A stretch of DNA of 10,351 bases from an uncultured Prevotella sp. (GTDB lineage: Bacteria; Bacteroidota; Bacteroidia; Bacteroidales; Bacteroidaceae), in the NCBI GenBank assembly GCA_937906765.1, contig CALCUV010000355.1, positions 1 through 10,351 on the forward strand. Direction: 5' to 3'. Shown piece by piece: positions 1-6,624 of this stretch; the stretch's first letter is position 1; every line of letters begins with the position of its first letter. Under the pieces are notes generated by a model, which was not told where the DNA came from, did no database searches, and was given only the letters and a program-made list of their open reading frames with translations. A program made the translations under genes and the position numbers.

Positions 1-65
1 GTTTGTTTCTTGTACTTCTCTACAAAAAGTTTATGAAAATCTTTCAAAGATCGTGTGCTAACCAT
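1..65 (-). CDS. 5' end of an unidentified protein, possibly an ECF sigma factor (partial)
   Basis: On the minus strand an ATG at 65-63 opens a frame of 21 full codons that leaves the window without a stop. It begins MVSTRSLKDFHKLF and continues with a Lys/Tyr-rich stretch. A purine-rich GGAAAG lies 4 bases before the ATG, and a textbook Bacteroidetes promoter lies upstream at 87-117, so I take this as a true gene start. The pattern F-x-x-L-F followed by a Tyr three residues later resembles the first helix of many Bacteroidetes ECF sigma factors. Twenty-one residues cannot settle the family, so that identity is only a guess. It is divergent from the outer-membrane protein gene at 558. Confidence 0.6.
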   Translation of the reverse strand, partial: MVSTRSLKDFHKLFVEKYKKQ

Positions 66-86
66 GTTTCTTTCCGTTAGCGAGTG

Positions 87-117
87 CAAAAGTACAATAG
101 GAAATCATTCTGACAAA
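87..117 (-). promoter_or_regulatory. Bacteroidetes-type promoter for the partial gene at 1-65
   Basis: Read on the minus strand, TTTG (117-114) is followed after exactly 19 bases by TACTTTTG (94-87). This is a full match to the Bacteroidetes primary sigma consensus TTTG-N19-21-TAnnTTTG. Transcription would start near position 80, leaving a leader of about 15 bases with GGAAAG just before the ATG. Confidence 0.8.
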
Positions 118-470
118 ATATTTTTGAGGAAAATTTTAAGAAAAATTGATTTTTCAGGGAATTTTGGGGTAATACAGGTCAGAAATGCTCATTGAGAGTT
201 ACAAATATCAATGGATGTAAGGAATATAAGGAATATTATAGGGCATAAAAGAAATAGAGGCAAGCGCATAAACGGCAGGCGAGTTCTTTACTACCTTACG
301 ACCGCCACAAAGTTACTTATTGGGGCGCGAATATCTTTTATAAAACAAATTCTATAACTAATTCGGAGCACTAAAACTATTTTTGGAAAATAACAGCACC
401 TTTTTCCTATCGTAACACATATTATATATATGTCCATTTCGTCAAGTCGGACTATTGAATAAAAATGGAG
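118..470. other. AT-rich intergenic spacer with short repeats, no gene seen
   Basis: This stretch separates two divergent promoters. No reading frame here has convincing protein character, and I see no tRNA or rRNA signature. It holds a 9-bp unit TAAGGAATA repeated head to tail (218-226 and 227-235). It also holds a 17-bp palindrome (417-433; arms ACATAT and ATATGT around TATAT) about 38 bp before the -33 element of the next promoter, and an AT-rich 6-bp stem at 140-155. Any of these could be a regulator site, but none matches an operator I recognise. Confidence 0.5.
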
Positions 471-501
471 TTGGAATTTAAGGAGAGATTTGCTAATTTT
501 G
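471..501 (+). promoter_or_regulatory. Promoter of the outer-membrane barrel gene
   Basis: TTGG (471-474, three of four bases matching TTTG) is followed after 19 bases by TAATTTTG (494-501), a full match to TAnnTTTG. The predicted start near 508 gives a leader of about 50 bases before the ATG at 558. Confidence 0.65.
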
Positions 502-557
502 CAAACTCTTACTAAACTGACCATTCTTCATTAAGCAACGCACGCTTGAGATAAACG

Positions 558-1460
558 ATGAACTCACTCTTTCTGAAACTAACATTCCTATTTTGCCTTT
601 TCCTTCCATTGACAGGTTTGTCCCAGCATATTGAATTTGGGCACGTCTTCCCCAGCAATCTTGAAAATAGGGAGCAAACGGAGATTGGGAAAGGAGGAAT
701 GCAATACGCAACGGGAAGCATAACGTTGCCTTTATCCGTAAAAAGAGATTCCGTTCGCGGAATGCGCACGTGGTTGATCACTCTAAACGGAAAGTACGCC
801 ACTCTTGACAACGAGGGCGGGGCAAAGTTGGTAAATCCAAAGGAAATTATAAACACGGGAGCGATGCTGACGCACGTGCGTTCCCTTACTCCGCGTTGGA
901 ATATGATTACTACGGCGGGCGCCACCTTAAACGCAACGCCTGATTACATTCGCACGAACTGCCTTTCGTTGACCGCGGGCACTATTTTCTCCTATAATCT
1001 AAACCGAGGGTTAAACGTGGGGTTTGGAGTGATAGTTACCACGGCGTATGGCGAACCTGTTTGCATCCCTGTGCCTTTTATCACGTGGAAGAAGTCGGGG
1101 CGCATTCATTATGAATTAAACATGCGCGGGATGCCGGAATTTAAAATTTCCACGCAGGTCACTCCGAATTTCCAACTCGCCTTATCCCCGTTTGACGCCG
1201 AGCGTTTCTCTGCTGTCATTGAGAAGGAAGGCAAGCACAAAGTTTATTCCAACAACTTGATTAAATCAACGCTTGAAGGGAGTTACCACATAGGGAAACA
1301 CCTTTCACTAAAGGCGGAGGCGGGTTACGCTTATTACCACAAAGTGAAATTAATTGACCGCAGTTTCAATGCCTTTTGGAGCAATATGTTCAGCAGCAAG
1401 AATGCTTACAAATACAAACCTTCATTCACCTTTGAGGTGGGGTTGCGCTATCGTCTCTAA
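558..1460 (+). CDS. Probable outer-membrane beta-barrel protein (DUF6268-like)
   Basis: This 300-residue protein begins with a signal peptide: a Lys at 7, a hydrophobic run to about 20, and a likely cut after LTGLS near residue 22. The mature part is rich in alternating polar and hydrophobic segments with Gly, Tyr and Trp (for example residues 130-180 and 235-300) and ends in a strand, EVGLRYRL, of the kind that closes outer-membrane barrels. No enzyme motif or TonB box is visible. The overall style fits the DUF6268 barrels of Bacteroidetes, an assignment from memory without a search. The ATG lacks a good Shine-Dalgarno site, which is common in this phylum. The gene has its own promoter (471-501) and terminator (1497-1534), so it is probably monocistronic. 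Substrate and role are unknown. An alternative is a periplasmic beta-rich protein. Confidence 0.75.
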   Translation: MNSLFLKLTFLFCLFLPLTGLSQHIEFGHVFPSNLENREQTEIGKGGMQYATGSITLPLSVKRDSVRGMRTWLITLNGKYATLDNEGGAKLVNPKEIINTGAMLTHVRSLTPRWNMITTAGATLNATPDYIRTNCLSLTAGTIFSYNLNRGLNVGFGVIVTTAYGEPVCIPVPFITWKKSGRIHYELNMRGMPEFKISTQVTPNFQLALSPFDAERFSAVIEKEGKHKVYSNNLIKSTLEGSYHIGKHLSLKAEAGYAYYHKVKLIDRSFNAFWSNMFSSKNAYKYKPSFTFEVGLRYRL

Positions 1461-1496
1461 AGCGTAACACCTTAACATGAAGCAGATAAACACAAT

Positions 1497-1534
1497 AAAA
1501 ATCCGTAGCATCATTAACAATGCTACGGATTTTT
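1497..1534. terminator. Bidirectional intrinsic terminator between convergent genes
   Basis: A perfect 15-bp inverted repeat (1497-1511 and 1520-1534, core ATCCGTAGCAT/ATGCTACGGAT) encloses an 8-base loop. It has A's on the left and T's on the right, so it gives a hairpin with a U-tract on either strand. It lies 37 bp after the barrel gene stop and 38 bp after the glsB stop on the other strand, and can serve both. Confidence 0.93.
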
Positions 1535-1571
1535 TATTAGGTATATGTCTCTACATTAAGACATCTTGGAT

Positions 1572-2558
1572 TTACTTATTCATAATGTCACGCAAGAAAT
1601 ATCCGCGGAAGATTTCGATAGATTCGGGATGGTTCGTTGCAAACGACTCAATGTGGCGAATGCGCTTCTGTTCAAGAATTTCCTCAAATGCAATAAGAAT
1701 TCCCGTTTCTTCTACTTCTCCGAAATCATGATTAACGGCAGTGCCAAAGACACGCATCGTAGGACTCAAACCCATATAAGCATTCACAAGGGGAGGAATG
1801 TTGAAGCCCATCTTACGCACTTCCGTGTTCAATATCTTATAATCTGCCTTGAAGTCAGTTTCGCAAAGCACGGAAGCAAGTTCTTCAACAGGTGTGTCTA
1901 ACACTACGGGATTCTCAGGAGTTACCCACGCGTCTTTATCACCAAAATGCTTGTTGAGGAAGTAGAGAATCAAGTCGCGAGAGCGACGATGGAACGAGGG
2001 ATACATGGTCATTTTGCCGAAGAAGTATTTGATGTTTGGCAAAACGATAGTGAGTGCTCCAAGTCCGTCCCAAAGGTTGTCGAGAGCGAAAAGTCCCTTT
2101 CCGATTTTGCTGGAACTTTGATATTCCAAGGTCACGAAGGAACGTCCTAACTCAACTGTGTCGGGCAAGCAGTTTTCAATGAAATCCTGTGAGAATTTAA
2201 ACATGTGACTGGTTGCTAACTTGGGTTGTCCGTCCTCACCAAGTTCGATTTCCGTGCCAGGAAGGAAGCGGTAACCGCCAAGAATCATTTCGTCTTCGGG
2301 ATCCCACACGATGAGTTGGTAATAAGGATGCTCACACGTGTCAAATTCATCAAGGTCGCACGCCTTACCCGTTCCGCCACCTGCCGCACGGAACGCAATC
2401 TCACGCAGACGACCAATTTCGCGTACGACATTAGGCGCCTGATGATAGGTTACGATATAAATTTCGTTATTGCTTTTGTTGGTAATGCGCAACTTACGCT
2501 CTGGCGTTAGTTCTGCCAGGAGCAATTCTTTGGCAATGGGTTGTATGATTTCTTCCAT
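1572..2558 (-). CDS. glsB: N-acyltransferase of glycine-lipid synthesis, GlsB-like (OlsB family)
   Basis: This 328-residue protein is a GNAT-fold acyltransferase of the OlsB/hemolysin-like type. It shows REIAFR near residues 53-58, an acidic EFDTCEHPYYQLIVWD segment at 71-86, the beta-strand ILGGYRFLPG at 92-101, and the family signature ELGRSFV at 136-142. In Bacteroides thetaiotaomicron, GlsB attaches a 3-hydroxy fatty acid, presumably from acyl-ACP, to the amino group of glycine; GlsA then adds the second acyl chain. The product, a zwitterionic N-acyl-3-acyloxy-acyl glycine, is a membrane lipid. The gene starts 21 bp after the glsA stop, so the two are one transcription unit. The C-terminal third (about 215-328) follows the GNAT core and is of unclear function. 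Family membership is firm; glycine rather than ornithine as acceptor is inferred from the phylum and from this pairing. Confidence 0.85.
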   Translation of the reverse strand: MEEIIQPIAKELLLAELTPERKLRITNKSNNEIYIVTYHQAPNVVREIGRLREIAFRAAGGGTGKACDLDEFDTCEHPYYQLIVWDPEDEMILGGYRFLPGTEIELGEDGQPKLATSHMFKFSQDFIENCLPDTVELGRSFVTLEYQSSSKIGKGLFALDNLWDGLGALTIVLPNIKYFFGKMTMYPSFHRRSRDLILYFLNKHFGDKDAWVTPENPVVLDTPVEELASVLCETDFKADYKILNTEVRKMGFNIPPLVNAYMGLSPTMRVFGTAVNHDFGEVEETGILIAFEEILEQKRIRHIESFATNHPESIEIFRGYFLRDIMNK

Positions 2559-2579
2559 TATATAATGTGTGGAGCAATA

Positions 2580-3407
2580 TTAAGAGTTTTGCATTGCGTA
2601 AACCTGCTGCTTGACATACTCTGCCCACTCCATGGGCGACTTAGACTTGTCAAACGTTTGCCACGCGATGGGTTTTCCGATACGCACGGTGAAGGTGTTG
2701 TGCTGATTTTTAAACATCTCATCGGCAAGGAAGAGCATGGCAATGTTAAACTTGATGCCCAAAGCCTTACTGATATTTGCGAGTCGGTAAAAGAAGTCGG
2801 AATTTCTGCCTTCAAAATAAATGGGCACGACATCGCGCTGGGTTTCTACGCTTTTCGTGACAAAGGTTTTCTTCCATTCCAAGTCGCGAATCACACCGTT
2901 CGTGCGGCGAGAGCAAAGTCCGGCGGGGAACATGATAATGTGGTTATCGCTGGAGAAACCTGCCTCAACAATGGCGGGGAAGTTTCTGCTCTGCTTGCCT
3001 GTTTTATTAATGGGGATGAAAAGTGGCGCCAATCCGTGGAGATTCATCAAGAGGTCGTTAACTAAATATTTCACTTGCCCCTCATATTTTCGCCCGATTA
3101 CGGCACCTAATGCCAATCCGTCTAAACCTCCAAGCGGGTGATTGCTCACAAAGGTGTAACGACGGGGGTCGGAAGCGTCAGGAAGATTCTCTGTCCCCTC
3201 AACAACCACCTTAGTGTCCAAAAACTCCAAGGCATCCTCAATCCATTCTACCCCCTGCTTGTCACCCTCCTGCTCAATAAAACGATTAATATCGTCTTGA
3301 TGAACAATACGTTTCAACCAATTCACCACAAAACGGGGCACCCATTTTGTCTTTGTGCCCATCTTGCTTTGCAGCACCTTATCTATGTCGATTTTAAAGG
3401 TTTCCAA
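2580..3407 (-). CDS. glsA: O-acyltransferase of glycine-lipid synthesis, GlsA-like (PlsC family)
   Basis: This 275-residue protein is a PlsC-like acyltransferase. The catalytic motif is SNHPLGGLD at 88-96, with His90 and Asp96 in an HX5D spacing. Further blocks are LFIPINKTG (129-137) and the acyl-acceptor block MFPAGLCSRR (159-168). GlsA adds a second fatty acid to the 3-hydroxyl of N-acyl glycine, completing the lipid started by GlsB, at the inner face of the cytoplasmic membrane. I keep the TTG start at 3407-3405. The next ATG (Met16) would remove TFKIDIDKVL, which I recall as typical of the family N-terminus, and an in-frame TAG at 3428-3426 limits extension. The gene comes first in the pair, with a promoter at 3453-3485, so it leads glsB. 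Family confidence is high; acceptor specificity is inferred. Confidence 0.85.
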   Translation of the reverse strand: METFKIDIDKVLQSKMGTKTKWVPRFVVNWLKRIVHQDDINRFIEQEGDKQGVEWIEDALEFLDTKVVVEGTENLPDASDPRRYTFVSNHPLGGLDGLALGAVIGRKYEGQVKYLVNDLLMNLHGLAPLFIPINKTGKQSRNFPAIVEAGFSSDNHIIMFPAGLCSRRTNGVIRDLEWKKTFVTKSVETQRDVVPIYFEGRNSDFFYRLANISKALGIKFNIAMLFLADEMFKNQHNTFTVRIGKPIAWQTFDKSKSPMEWAEYVKQQVYAMQNS

Positions 3408-3452
3408 AGTCAGAATTGTTCTTTTCTACGGATTGTGTTAAAAAAAGTTTTG

Positions 3453-3485
3453 CAAAATTAAGGATTTTTTTTCTTTTCTACCAAT
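3453..3485 (-). promoter_or_regulatory. Promoter of the glsA-glsB operon
   Basis: On the minus strand ATTG (3485-3482, three of four) is followed after 21 bases by TAATTTTG (3460-3453), a full match to TAnnTTTG. Transcription should start near 3446, giving a leader of about 40 bases before the TTG codon. Confidence 0.65.
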
Positions 3486-3602
3486 AGACAACGCCACTAA
3501 TCTATATATAAGTCAAAAAGATGCATTATTTTCCGCTCTAAAAATGAGTTATTCCCCTTTCAAATTCACCATGTGCAAACGAAATCCCTTATGCGAAAAA
3601 TT

Positions 3603-3655
3603 AACTCTCAAATAAGAAAAACTTTAATACTCTTTGTTTTTCCTATTTGAGAGTT
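3603..3655 (-). terminator. Terminator of the tlpA-to-trmB gene block
   Basis: A 20-bp inverted repeat (3603-3622 and 3636-3655) with one mismatch at 3615/3643 encloses a 13-base loop. Read on the minus strand it lies 37 bp after the trmB stop and is followed by AATTTTTCG, giving a short U-tract. A weaker 5-bp stem (CGACA/TGTCG, 3661-3681) lies between it and the stop codon. On the plus strand the T-tract is missing, so it serves the minus strand. Confidence 0.85.
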
Positions 3656-3692
3656 TGTTTCGACAATTTTTAATCGTGTCGCAAGTAACTGT

Positions 3693-4472
3693 TTATTTGG
3701 AGGTTTCGAGTCCCGAACGCTTTGAGCGGTTATAGCTGCGGTAGTCATCAAGTTCGATTTCCACTTCGGGTTCTACGAGTTCGCCCGCCGCGGGCAACTG
3801 GAACTTCAAATACTTAATGGTCAGTCCGCGCGTCAACCACTGTTGTTCGTAATACGTTTGGATGCCGAGAATCTGCTTTACCTCATCATCGGTCTCCGTA
3901 GCCAACATATTGTAAAGATCTTCGGTCTTGAAGAGCACGGGCAAGTTGTTCTTCTCCACCATATAGTTGGTGTAGGTAAAGAGGAAGTTGCTGTCGGTCT
4001 TGAGATGGATAAGACCGCCGTCCTGTAGGAAACCGCGGTAACGCTCCATGAAGAAGGTGGATGTGAGTCGCTTTGTCACCTTCTTCATTTGGGGATCGGA
4101 GAAGGTCAACCAGATTTCCGCCACTTCACCTGGGGCAAAGAAGCGCTGGATGAACTCAATGTTGGTGCGCAAAAAGGCTACGTTGGTCATGCCTGCCTTA
4201 AGACTTTCCGTGGCTCCCGTCCACATGCGTGCACCTTTGATATCTACGCCGATAAAATTCTTATCGGGGAAAAGACGTCCGAGTCCCACGGTGTATTCTC
4301 CGCGACCGCAACCGAGTTCGAGTACGATGGGGTTATTGTTCTTAAAGAAGCGTTCGTGCCAATGGCCTTTCATTTCAAACTGCGCCTCTGTGTCGAGTGC
4401 TTGAAAGGGTGCTTCAAACACGTGAGGGTAACTTGCCATGTCGGCAAACTTCGAGAGTTTATTCTTGCTCAT
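3693..4472 (-). CDS. trmB: tRNA (guanine-46-N7)-methyltransferase
   Basis: TrmB transfers a methyl group from S-adenosylmethionine to N7 of G46 in the variable loop of tRNAs, a modification that stabilises the tertiary fold. The 259-residue protein has the SAM-binding block [12 protein letters not shown] (49-60), the acidic ribose-binding strand [11 protein letters not shown] (73-83), the family signature [11 protein letters not shown] (121-131) and [10 protein letters not shown] (156-165). The signature reads PQMKK where Proteobacteria have PWHKK. The N-terminal 35 residues and the acidic tail from about 233 ([20 protein letters not shown]) make it longer than the roughly 213-239 residues of the B. 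subtilis and E. coli enzymes. Its start overlaps the end of xseB by 14 bp, so translation is probably coupled. It is the last gene of the block. Confidence 0.95.
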   Translation of the reverse strand: MSKNKLSKFADMASYPHVFEAPFQALDTEAQFEMKGHWHERFFKNNNPIVLELGCGRGEYTVGLGRLFPDKNFIGVDIKGARMWTGATESLKAGMTNVAFLRTNIEFIQRFFAPGEVAEIWLTFSDPQMKKVTKRLTSTFFMERYRGFLQDGGLIHLKTDSNFLFTYTNYMVEKNNLPVLFKTEDLYNMLATETDDEVKQILGIQTYYEQQWLTRGLTIKYLKFQLPAAGELVEPEVEIELDDYRSYNRSKRSGLETSK

Positions 4473-4644
4473 TATTTAATATGTTTTCAAGTTCTTGAGT
4501 GGTTGCCGTAAGGCGCTCTTTGCAGAAAGCAAGTAATTGTTGCGCCTCTTTGATTTGCGCGGCAAGCGTATCTACATTAAGTGTTCCTGATTCAAGAGAT
4601 GTAACGATTTCTTGAAGGCGCTGGGTGGCTTGGGTATAGGTCAT
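4459..4644 (-). CDS. xseB: Exodeoxyribonuclease VII small subunit
   Basis: XseB is the small helical subunit of exonuclease VII, several copies of which bind the coiled-coil of XseA. The complex degrades single-stranded DNA to oligonucleotides from both ends in repair and mutation avoidance. The 61-residue protein has the family layout: [18 protein letters not shown] (3-20), a short linker with LNVDTL (22-27), then a second helix with LLAFCKERL (37-45) and a short acidic end. The length is normal. It lies 70 bp after xseA, with an 8-bp tandem repeat array running up to its start codon instead of a recognisable ribosome-binding site, and overlaps trmB by 14 bp. Confidence 0.93.
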   Translation of the reverse strand: MTYTQATQRLQEIVTSLESGTLNVDTLAAQIKEAQQLLAFCKERLTATTQELENILNNEQE

Positions 4645-4648
4645 TGGG

Positions 4649-4684
4649 GAGGTTTTGAGGTTATGAGGTTATGAGGTTATGAGG
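4649..4684 (+). repeat. 8-bp tandem repeat just upstream of xseB
   Basis: The unit GAGGTTAT occurs three times exactly (4657-4664, 4665-4672, 4673-4680). It is followed by a half unit GAGG (4681-4684) and preceded by one imperfect copy GAGGTTTT (4649-4656). On the minus strand it reads as CCTCATAA units ending 4 bases before the xseB ATG. It occupies half of the 70-bp gap between xseA and xseB. Confidence 0.95.
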
Positions 4685-4714
4685 ACCTTGCGGAATGTTA
4701 TCCGTATATCTGCG

Positions 4715-5938
4715 TCACACAACTCTTGTCGTGATGGTTCCTTGTGCTAATTGTGTTTCCAAAAGGTCGCCAGGATTCAGGGTTTCGGCATTGGTCACGA
4801 CCATTCCGTTCAAGCGGGTCACGCTGTAACCAAGGGAGAGGATGTGTTGGGGATCGGCGAGTTGCAGACTCTTTTCAAGGAGCGAGATATGGTGACTCTC
4901 CGTGCGCAGGGTTTGCTTGGCGAGCAACTGAATGGCGGTGCGGAGTTGCGCCAGTCGCTCTTGTTCTAGTGCCGTTGCCTGATGTGCCAAAATGCGCAAC
5001 TGTTGCGTAAGCACAAGCAAGCTTTGCTCCTCACGCGAAAGGAATCGCTGGGCGGAAGTATAGAGTCGCGCCTCTAATTCTGCCACAAGATCGACTTCAT
5101 TTCGGCGTTGCTCAATCAAGAATGCGGCTACGGCGGTAGGGGTTTTCAGTCGCGTGTGCGCCACAAAGTCAATGACCGTTTCGTCACGCTCATGCCCGAT
5201 TCCCGTAATCACTGGGATGGGGCAACATGCCACGGCGCGCGCCAAATTTAAGGATTCAAAACCATAAAGGTCGGCAGCGGCGCCACCGCCTCGGATAATC
5301 ACAATGCAGTCCCAGACATTGGCATCCACACATACCGCTTGGAGGGCACGGATAATGCTTTCCTCCACCAATTCTCCCTGCATGATGGCAGGGAAAAGCA
5401 TGCATTCAAAAGGATAACCCGATTGCGCGAGTTGGTCTTGGAAGTCGCCGAAACCCGCCGCCTTACTGCTCGAAATCACGGCGATACGGCGTAAGGGGCG
5501 TGGGAGTTGCAGGTTTAAGTTACCCTCTAAAACGCCCTCCTTTTCCAATTGCGCCAAAATCTCTTGCCTGCGCTTGGCAATATCTCCGAGGGTATAAGTG
5601 GGATCTACGTCTGTGACCGTCAAGGAATAGCCATAAAGCGGATGGAAGTTCACACTCACCAAACAGAGCACCTTCATGCCCGCCTGCAGGTCAGTTCCCG
5701 TGGCCATTCGAAAGCGAAGAGCGATGTTTTGGTAAGCATTGCGCCAAATATTTCCTCGTGCTCGGGCAAGGATATTACTGCCACTCTCGTCCTTCTCAAC
5801 AAACTCTACGTAGCAATGCCCATTGGATGCCACGCGTGCCTCACTCAATTCCGCCGCCACCCAATAGGTGTCGTTGAAATTGGCTTCTACGGCCTCGCTT
5901 ACGGCACAGTTTAGTTCGTAAAGACTGAGTGGAGTCAT
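4715..5938 (-). CDS. xseA: Exodeoxyribonuclease VII large (catalytic) subunit
   Basis: XseA is the nuclease subunit of exonuclease VII, acting on single-stranded DNA. The 407-residue protein has an N-terminal OB-fold for DNA binding (about 1-115; YWVAAELSEARVASNGHCYVE-like core at 25-45). Next comes the catalytic domain with IAVISSSKAAGFGDFQDQL (152-170), IIRGGGAAADLYGFE (214-228) and the hallmark GIGHERDETVIDFVAHTRLK (246-265). A long helical region at about 275-375 follows, where XseB subunits bind, and then a short beta-rich tail. The length is slightly below the E. coli protein (456 residues), the shortfall being mainly in the helical region. It starts 12 bp after the stop of the esterase gene and precedes xseB, so both subunits come from one transcript. 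All key motifs are intact. Confidence 0.96.
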   Translation of the reverse strand: MTPLSLYELNCAVSEAVEANFNDTYWVAAELSEARVASNGHCYVEFVEKDESGSNILARARGNIWRNAYQNIALRFRMATGTDLQAGMKVLCLVSVNFHPLYGYSLTVTDVDPTYTLGDIAKRRQEILAQLEKEGVLEGNLNLQLPRPLRRIAVISSSKAAGFGDFQDQLAQSGYPFECMLFPAIMQGELVEESIIRALQAVCVDANVWDCIVIIRGGGAAADLYGFESLNLARAVACCPIPVITGIGHERDETVIDFVAHTRLKTPTAVAAFLIEQRRNEVDLVAELEARLYTSAQRFLSREEQSLLVLTQQLRILAHQATALEQERLAQLRTAIQLLAKQTLRTESHHISLLEKSLQLADPQHILSLGYSVTRLNGMVVTNAETLNPGDLLETQLAQGTITTRVV

Positions 5939-5950
5939 GCGTATGGGATG

Positions 5951-6547
5951 TTAGTTGATGGATAATAGTTCCTTGATTAAGGGCAATACTACGCTGTTCA
6001 GGATAGCGTCATTCAGGCGGTGCTCCCCCTCAAAGACGGTGAAATGTTCCTTGCCGTAATGTTTGCAGAAGACGGGTTGAAACTCCCGTGTCACCTTATC
6101 GGCATTGCCAAAGAAGGCATAGACGTTTGCGCGTTCCTCAGGGGTGATTTTCGAAAAGGATTCTTTTTCCAAAGTCTTGAATTGCTCAATCATCACCTTA
6201 TCTACCTTAAAATCCTTTGCCCCATCTTCGCGTTTGTTTAAGAAGGGGTAGCGCCCCACTCCCTTAAACGTGAGCAAGCGTGCCATCTTGAAACTGGGAT
6301 TTACCAGAATGCGCTTCCTTCCTCGGAGCAATTCCGTGTAGAATCCGCCCATCGAGGTGCCGATAATAAGATCGGGATTTTCCGTTTCCACCAAGTTGCG
6401 CAAGAGTGTGATAGCGTCAGCGGGAAGCACGGGAAGGTCGGGAGCAATTACCTTTACGCCATGAGGATACAGCATTTGGCGTAGCATCATTACCGTTCCG
6501 GATGAACCAGATGAGCCGAAGCCGTGGATGTATAGGAGGGTTTTCAT
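5951..6547 (-). CDS. YqiA-like alpha/beta-hydrolase esterase (UPF0227)
   Basis: This 198-residue protein is a compact alpha/beta hydrolase. The first strand and oxyanion loop are LLYIHGFGSSGSS (4-16). The nucleophile elbow is IIGTSMGGFY (61-70) with Ser65 in G-x-S-x-G, the acid is probably Asp150 in FFGNADKVT, and the base His176 in EGEHRL. E. coli YqiA, of similar size, is a carboxylesterase active on short acyl esters in vitro; its physiological substrate is unknown, and so is that of this protein. There is no signal peptide, so it should be cytoplasmic. It lies 12 bp before xseA and 77 bp after mnmA, with a hairpin (6567-6585) in the latter gap. Family is confident; function beyond esterase is not. 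Confidence 0.85.
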   Translation of the reverse strand: MKTLLYIHGFGSSGSSGTVMMLRQMLYPHGVKVIAPDLPVLPADAITLLRNLVETENPDLIIGTSMGGFYTELLRGRKRILVNPSFKMARLLTFKGVGRYPFLNKREDGAKDFKVDKVMIEQFKTLEKESFSKITPEERANVYAFFGNADKVTREFQPVFCKHYGKEHFTVFEGEHRLNDAILNSVVLPLIKELLSIN

Positions 6548-6566
6548 TGTGGTTGAGGGTTGTTAC

Positions 6567-6585
6567 GTTGCGACGCTGTCGCAAC
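6567..6585. repeat. Perfect 8-bp stem-loop between mnmA and the esterase gene
   Basis: GTTGCGAC (6567-6574) and GTCGCAAC (6578-6585) form a perfect stem with a 3-base loop. It lies 19 bases before the esterase start codon and about 40 bases after the mnmA stop. No T-tract follows on either strand, so it is not a standard intrinsic terminator. It could stabilise or process the mRNA or limit access to the esterase start. Confidence 0.85.
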
Positions 6586-6624
6586 AAAGCGGACAAAGGT
6601 TGGGGTTATTATTACGAGTGATGC

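Noticed and set aside
291..524. Minus-strand open frame of 77 codons in the left spacer
   Set aside because: It covers the barrel-gene promoter, has no recognisable domain, and AT-rich spacer easily gives such frames.
2541..3065. Plus-strand open frame of 174 codons opposite glsA
   Set aside because: It overlaps a well-supported acyltransferase throughout and has no promoter, start context or protein-like pattern of its own.
4649..4684. Tandem repeat considered as a CRISPR array
   Set aside because: Units are 8 bp and contiguous, with no spacers and no cas genes in the window.
4691..4704. CGGA/TCCG inverted repeat after xseA as a terminator
   Set aside because: A 4-bp stem without a T-tract, between two subunit genes expected to be cotranscribed.
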